Positions 58,701 through 64,000 of a DNA stretch of 64,000 bases are shown here, piece after piece. Every line of letters begins with the position of its first letter. Position 1 is the stretch's first letter. This DNA comes from Blasia pusilla. Taxonomy: Eukaryota; Marchantiophyta; Marchantiopsida; Blasiales. Where the stretch lies: NCBI GenBank assembly GCA_050084515.1, contig CM114273.1, forward strand, positions 32,736,001-32,800,000, given 5' to 3'. A model generated the notes under the pieces. The model ran no database searches, had not been told where the DNA came from, and saw only the letters and a program-made list of their open reading frames with translations. Made by a program: the position numbers and the translations under genes.

Positions 58701-61466
58701 TCCATGGTATTCACAGAGTATGAAGAACAAGTGCTCTACTTTGATTTCATGAAATCCACATACAATCTTTGTTGAGAATTCCTATCATCCAGTGAGGGAT
58801 ATTGAAGATGTTTGAGGTGGCAGGTGAAGGATGGCTCGTTCGAACAGGAGCCAGGCTCAGGAGCGATGGCAGTTGTGGAAGGGAGGAGAGTGAGTGTTGG
58901 AACCTTGGAATGGGTACAGAGGTATGAGAAGGGTCTGGCTAAACTTGGTGAACTTGTGTAACTACTCATTAAGTAGTGCCTGTCGACCACAGGTCTGGCA
59001 CCCTCACTGTATGTCGCCAGAAATTACATGCAGAGTGATACGGCGGTTTGAAGGCACATTTGAGACATGTGCATTCCTTCATATTGTGAAATTACAGGTA
59101 TGGAGCAACTGGAAGTGCACCTGACGATGTTGAAGAAAGTGTCAGAGGCCAAACGGTCATTTACATAGGTGGAAGGCCAGAGAACCCCACTTTCTGCTAT
59201 GTGAATCTACTTTTAGACTTTCAGAAGTTATCAATGAAAAGGGAAACCCTACACAAAGATTCCCTTTCCCATAAATAGAACGACCTTGGGAAAACTAGGA
59301 AACGTCCATGACAAATTAGTTTTGGAGACACCTGAAAATTCACGCTCATGATGACACAATTGTGTTTTAAAGATGTGTAGACTGCCAAGCCAACCAATAT
59401 AACTCTCGATCTCTTTTGGAGAAAAGGATTACTCACCTAGAAGATATCCCAGACGTGTAGATTATGTAGAATCAAGTTTCTTGTGACTATCCGAAGCGTT
59501 ACTGATCATACCATCTGTTTACAGGAGTTGACAGACAAATTGCTGGAGCCGTTACAATGAGGGATGATATAAGGGAAGAGGCAGTTGCAACTATTGATGC
59601 TCTGCACCGCATGGGCATTAAAACATCAATGCTGTCTGGTGATAAGCAATGGGCAGCAGAAGGTGTTGCTGCCAAAGTTGGGATTGCCAAAGACCAGGTA
59701 TTATTGTTTTCAACTCAATGTGCTTGCCTCTCAAGCAGGAAAATTAAATTGACCTGAAGACCAACCATAGTTTTTCCTCATCTTGATGTGCAAATTTCTT
59801 GAATGTTACTTTATAAGGTTTCAAATAGCTGTCATGGATGTGTTATTCTGTTTCATGATTCCATTACTATGTGGGGAGAGTGGTTTAGAGATTTCTATTT
59901 GTCCTTCGCATATGATATGATCAGGAAGTGGGGTCACTGAATCAGGGTTTCTCGTGCACTGCTTCAATAGAATTGTGGGAATTTTCTGGCGGACACGTCA
60001 TTTTTAATAAACTAAATAGTTTTCAAGGAAGATCCAATGAACACAGGATTAGAAAAGCACTCGTAGAGCTTGCAATTCTAACAATGGAATCTTAATACTT
60101 GGTGAGCTTGAAGGTCCATGCTGGAGTAAAACCTCATGGCAAAGCCGAGTACATCACCCAGCTTCAGAAGGAAAATAGAAGGGTTGCCATGGTCGGTGAT
60201 GGAGTGAATGATGCAGCTGCTTTGGCCCAAGCTGATGTTGGAATTGCTATGGTGGGTGGTGTTGGAGCAGCAAGCGAAGTTGCATCAGTTGTCCTGATGG
60301 GGGACAAACTGACACAGGTGAGTCACTACCGTCCATTTATAGAAAGTGAGGCCAATTATAGCTCAATCTGATCCGGATTGGAGGGGTACCTATCCTCCTT
60401 GCTCTCAATGCTCTTTCCCATTGAGAAATAGAGGAAGGTCATGAATAAATCCACTTCTCCAAATAATCTTACTATACTGTGCATCCCTGATGAGAGTTGA
60501 TGCCTCTTCAACACTCAGGCCAGGACGCTGCTGAGCCGGCGTGGAAGCTGGACTCGAATGACTGGTCATGGGAACAAACGGGTAGGAGATTTGATAAAGT
60601 AGCCCTAGTAGAGAAATCAAGAAGCACGTTAAAGTGACTGTGGGGTCCAGGTCCAAGGACCCCACATTGGACCTATCCATAAGCAAATCTGCATTCAAAC
60701 CGCAGCTTCACAATTTTGTAGTGAACCTCAGTGATAGCTCAAAAGATTTGCTTCTCAATCTCATTGTGCCTTGGTACTGTGGTTCTACAGGTTGTGGATG
60801 CCCTTGAATTAAGTCGAGCAACGTTCCGGAAGATCAAGCAGAATTTGTGGTGGGCGTTCTTGTATAATATAGTAAGTGCCTCAAGCCAGTTTCTGACAAA
60901 AGGATTTTACATCTCTTTCATACATAATATAGGATGAAATCAGGGCAAGGACCTCCTGGGGAAGTAAAGGGGGTTGATTAACAGACTACTATTGCATGGT
61001 TACCATGTGTCTGGTGGCTTGTGGCTTGTGAAATACAGAGATGTCTTCTTACATCACTAGCTATTTGGGATTCCATGGAGGGACAGTTATCAATATCACA
61101 TGTTCAAAAGTGTGTTTCTGCGATGGGAATCAAAGTTTATACTGACGGCATCCTGTGTGGTGGTCACAGGTTGGATTGCCAGTGGCAGCAGGCTTTCTTC
61201 TACCTATAACAAACACAATGCTGACTCCTTCTATTGCAGGGGCCTTAATGGGGATCAGTTCAATAGGCGTAATGGGAAACTCACTTCTTCTCAATCTTGA
61301 ATATAACAATTTTTCGGCCTCTGACAAGAAGAAGGAAGAGTCTCCCAGGACCACTCCGTTCTTGAAGTCCAAAGCAGCCTTCCGAGTAGGTTTCAACGAA
61401 AGCAAAGATGGTACACCTGGCAATACTAAAGACGATATTGAGAAAGGCTTACTACCTTCAAAGTGA
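49752..61466 (+). CDS. PAA1: plastid-type copper-transporting P1B-ATPase (PAA1/HMA6-like), 18 exons
   Basis: ATP-driven copper pump; PAA1 relatives import copper across the chloroplast envelope. My model is 49752-50417, 52202-52255, 52496-52658, 54734-54808, 55245-55525, 55844-56074, 56445-56543, 56718-56867, 57261-57407, 57571-57621, 57910-58082, 58401-58533, 58824-58921, 59098-59168, 59525-59697, 60114-60317, 60791-60871, 61170-61466. All are GT-AG with an open frame of 1048 residues. The N-terminus has a transit-peptide-like stretch, then a poly-Gly tract as in PAA1. Also visible: an HMA domain (GMSCGGC, 223-229); TGEP (512-515); CPC (626-628); DKTGT (from 670); HP (722-723); GDGVND (883-888); and MGISS in the last helix. 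All catalytic residues are present. The start could be a Met at 49842. PAA2/HMA8 is the alternative assignment, disfavoured by the Gly tract. Confidence 0.93.
51306..51912 (-). mobile_element. LINE fragment in intron 1 of the copper ATPase gene
   Basis: The minus strand encodes the C-terminal part of a non-LTR retrotransposon protein ([20 protein letters not shown], then [20 protein letters not shown], then [19 protein letters not shown]). It closely matches the copy at 62281-63160. The 5' part is absent, as expected for 5'-truncated LINE insertions. It is antisense to the host gene and leaves the flanking exons intact. The frame is open from about 51912 to 51340. Confidence 0.75.
51737..51765. 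repeat. (CCG)n trinucleotide repeat inside the LINE fragment
   Basis: About nine CCG units encode an alanine tract on the minus strand. The related LINE at 62.7 kb has a non-expanded form at the same place, so the expansion happened in this copy. Confidence 0.85.
53450..53603 (+). repeat. 77-base tandem duplication in intron 3 of the copper ATPase gene
   Basis: Two adjacent units (53450-53526 and 53527-53603) begin GATGTCAAATAAAACAGAG and differ at only a few positions. This is a recent tandem duplication with no coding effect. Confidence 0.9.
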
Positions 61467-62280
61467 TCCAATTACTACGCATTGGCCCCCAGTCCAACAT
61501 CATTTTTATCTCTCTATTATCCCCTCAGCCATGTATATAGCTACCACCCACGTGGACTTTCTTTCAGAAATCCCAACATAACCATTATTCCCAGCCTGAT
61601 GCCCGTGCTGGATTTCTAAATTTGTCTGGTATGAATTCCGTATGATGGCCATATGTTACATGCAGATTCCCAAGAGTGTTTGAAACCATCACATTGCTTC
61701 TTTCATCTTGGACCCTCTTGAATCTGCTTACAATTGAACTGAAAATATTTCTTACATGGGCAATGTCTGCACCAGAACTGAGATAGTTCCTAATCACAAC
61801 TCGGAATTGTGTAGCATCAGGTGCATTTTGAGAGAATCGGATCCCAGGAAATGAAAGTAATCCAAGTTTTCTTGGAATAGTCCTCATGTAACTCTGGGCA
61901 CTTTCTTAAATGACTAATTTCTCTGGTTGAAAGACACTTACCACATCCATTTCTAATCGTGTGACTCATAGGAGTGGTTGTTTTCAAATAAGTAACCTAA
62001 ATGGTAGCTAATTTTCTGTAGTCACCAAAAGATGAGTTTTAGTAATGAATACATCCTTCGGCCAGGTCGGTCTCTTATTGGCCATGCATTAGTCACGTAA
62101 GACCGGTTGCCAAAGGAAAACTTGTCCAACAGCTTTCAAGAAGTGCATTTGAAGATTATGTCCAAATTTATCTAAAAAGCCAATGCTTTTACCTAAGCTT
62201 TACTAAAACTTGCAAAGATGTACTAACGATAATGCCTCACTTCGCAATGAGGGGCAGAATATAAAACTTAATTAGAAAAT
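61467..62280. other. 3' flank of the copper ATPase gene
   Basis: Probable 3' untranslated region followed by intergenic DNA. A 100-codon minus frame (61585-61887) has no recognisable domain. Nothing else can be supported. Confidence 0.4.
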
Positions 62281-63160
62281 AGGATGGGACCCATCAAGAT
62301 ACAAACAAGGGGGGCATAGAGAACCAAAAAACCCCGAGGGCCAATATCTTTGGCCAATGTCTTTGCTGTTGGAAATTTTGGCCTAACGGCCAAAATTTCC
62401 AACAGCAAAGACAATATCAAATACACCTAGAGAACTATTGTTACTACTAAGTGGGCTTCTAGCATTGGCGTTTCCAACCGCCTGAATGCATTGCAAAAGC
62501 CCATTTGGTTGGGCACTTTGCAAAGCTATGGAGACCCGTTGCCTACAAGAAAGTATTGCATTGGCTAAGGACAACCCATTTCTCGATAGGAGATGATGGT
62601 CGCAATATGTAGGGAACGAATCAAACCTCTCCCCCATAACCTTGCACATCTCAATGGCTAGGGGGATAAATCTATGTCCATCATAAAGTCGTCTATGAAC
62701 GTGGGTCATCTTGATCGCCGTCGCCGCTCCTTGTAACAATCTCCCTTTTGCCACCACTTGGGCTCGCACCGCCTCCCGCGTAGGATCTGTCACTACAACA
62801 TCCGCTACCACCACCTCAGACTCCCACGTCATATAGAGATCAGCACACATAAAGGAATCCCATATGATATAGTGCCTCTCTCTAAACATGGAAGCCACTC
62901 TCCCGAGCAATAGAGAACATAATATTCCGCACTACATCGTGAGTGGCTATCCTCTCACCCCCAAGTGGACACCGTGCCAAATGCACACCAAATGGATCCA
63001 GACTCCGAAGACACTCGCAATGTGTCGAACCAACCACCGATGGTTGGGGCATGCCCAGTCGGAACCGCATCGTTGTATTGTAGGTAAAACTATCCATGAG
63101 CAGTGAAAGTGAACACCTATTATTAATTAAACTTGTGTAAAGATAATTGCTTAGTTCCAT
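62281..63160 (-). mobile_element. LINE fragment, C-terminal region
   Basis: Two minus-strand frames (63160-62882 and 62910-62383) form the end of a non-LTR retrotransposon protein. First comes a zinc-binding motif (CECLRSLDPFGVHLARC followed by ATHDVVRN), typical of the region after reverse transcriptase. Then comes the endonuclease-like or terminal domain shared with the copy at 51.3-51.9 kb ([20 protein letters not shown] and RFIPLAIEM). The frames overlap in different registers, so a frameshift has occurred. The reverse transcriptase itself is missing. Confidence 0.75.
62361..62410. repeat. perfect 23-bp inverted repeat in the LINE 3' region
   Basis: CTTTGCTGTTGGAAATTTTGG plus CC, a TAAC loop, then the exact reverse complement. 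The related LINE at 51.4 kb has only one arm (CAACAGCAGAGACAATATC), so the second arm arose here by a local inverted duplication. Confidence 0.9.
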
Positions 63161-64000
63161 GTTAGAAATGATGAGTTAATTATCCATCATTACTCAGATT
63201 GAAATTATTTCACCGACCGCCAAATGACATTGTGGACATGTTGGTGTTATGCGAAAATTAAGAGGCCCTTTCTTAATAATAGCGCGCAAAGAATTGAATT
63301 TTAACATAGAAAGATAGTTTTCTTTCTTATCTTCAAGTGTTATACCCTCTTCACCTTCTACGGTGCGAGCTAGAATTCATAATGTCAAGTATCATTGCTA
63401 CAGTTGGAGTCTAGATTTTCTGTCTATTATCATATTTATCCTTCCCTTATCATTTTTACTATTTAGTTTTCTTCACTAGAATGTCAATTGTTTTCTCTTT
63501 TGAGGGAAATTGAAGTAAATTTCCTTCTTTATTTTTTCTTATGAGATACGATAGAGTAAATTGAAAACTATTGAAGGCTAGGGATATTGTGGAGCTGTAC
63601 AAAGAGGACCCCATGAGATTTGACCCAATCTACAGGCTTTTATATTTATATATATATATATATATAATGAATTAAAAAATTACTCTTGAACTCATTTGCT
63701 CCTTTAAGCATTCTTGTCATGTTAGACGTTCAGGACGTGCTTCTTTGGTATGTTGTCCAACAAACATCTTTCATTTTTACAAATTGTTTCAATTAGATGT
63801 TCTCCACCAACTTTGGTTGATTTAGGTTCCGAATCACCTTTCGAAATTCTGGCAGTGCCATTTGAGCTCGGTGGACCCACTTAAGGTAGGAATCGAATAT
63901 GTTGCGGATTTTCATGAGCAATAATTGAATTCTAAGTTTTAACTAGCATTTTGACCCATCACTTGGGGACAAATATAGATTTCCATAAATGAAAGAAACC
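63161..64000. other. AT-rich intergenic DNA
   Basis: No gene or RNA can be supported. A (TA)n microsatellite lies at about 63640-63667. Confidence 0.5.

Noticed and set aside
1-64000. tRNA genes, CRISPR arrays, bacterial operons
   Set aside because: No cloverleaf-forming tRNA, no regularly spaced repeats, and a plainly eukaryotic intron-bearing gene structure.

Overview
This window is nuclear DNA from a plant. The evidence is spliced genes with GT-AG introns, a plastid-type copper ATPase, a plant-type DHHC S-acyltransferase, a plant-type ABCG half-transporter, and dense Ty3/gypsy, LINE, hAT and Helitron remains. The exon style, and a gypsy element carrying a cytosine methyltransferase, make me favour a seed-free land plant (bryophyte or lycophyte). 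I cannot name the species.

Layout. From 1 to about 13.3 kb there is no gene I can support: a GC-richer block (1-1640), then AT-rich DNA with two short non-autonomous Helitron-like elements (5924-6104 and 9001-9217, the second beside a degenerate tandem copy). From 13.3 to 19.5 kb lies a GC-rich upstream region and a five-exon DHHC palmitoyltransferase gene (+ strand, 461 codons by my splice model). From 21.4 to 27.4 kb lies a seven-exon ABCG half-transporter gene (- strand, 746 codons). Its frame is open, but its Walker A and signature motifs carry unusual substitutions, and several exon-edge fragments are duplicated in its introns. From 28.8 to 49.1 kb is a nest of mobile elements: an inverted-repeat cluster; a truncated + strand gypsy element (29547-about 35745); a hAT-type transposase pseudogene (from 37028); and, inserted inside the last codons of that transposase, a 9.6 kb - strand gypsy element (39192-48779). 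From 49.75 to 61.47 kb is an 18-exon PAA1/HMA6-like copper P1B-ATPase gene (+ strand, 1048 codons), with a LINE fragment in intron 1. The window ends with a second LINE fragment and AT-rich DNA.

The most interesting object is the 9.6 kb gypsy element. Its pol frame is one uninterrupted register of about 1866 codons, containing roughly a dozen stops but no frameshift. In order it encodes an aspartic protease, a DNMT3/DRM-like cytosine-5 methyltransferase domain (motifs I, IV with PCQ, VI with ENV, VIII and X), reverse transcriptase, RNase H, integrase and a C-terminal PHD finger. A chromatin-writing enzyme and a chromatin-reading finger in one retrotransposon suggest an element that shapes or targets its own chromatin state. 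The stops I checked fit C-to-T changes at CAG, CAA or CGA codons, as expected from deamination of methylated cytosines. Its LTRs are arranged as complementary halves around a full LTR, and a 5S-rRNA-like internal promoter lies in its leader.

The three host genes are unrelated in function (protein S-acylation, membrane transport, copper delivery to plastids) and show no operon-like organisation.
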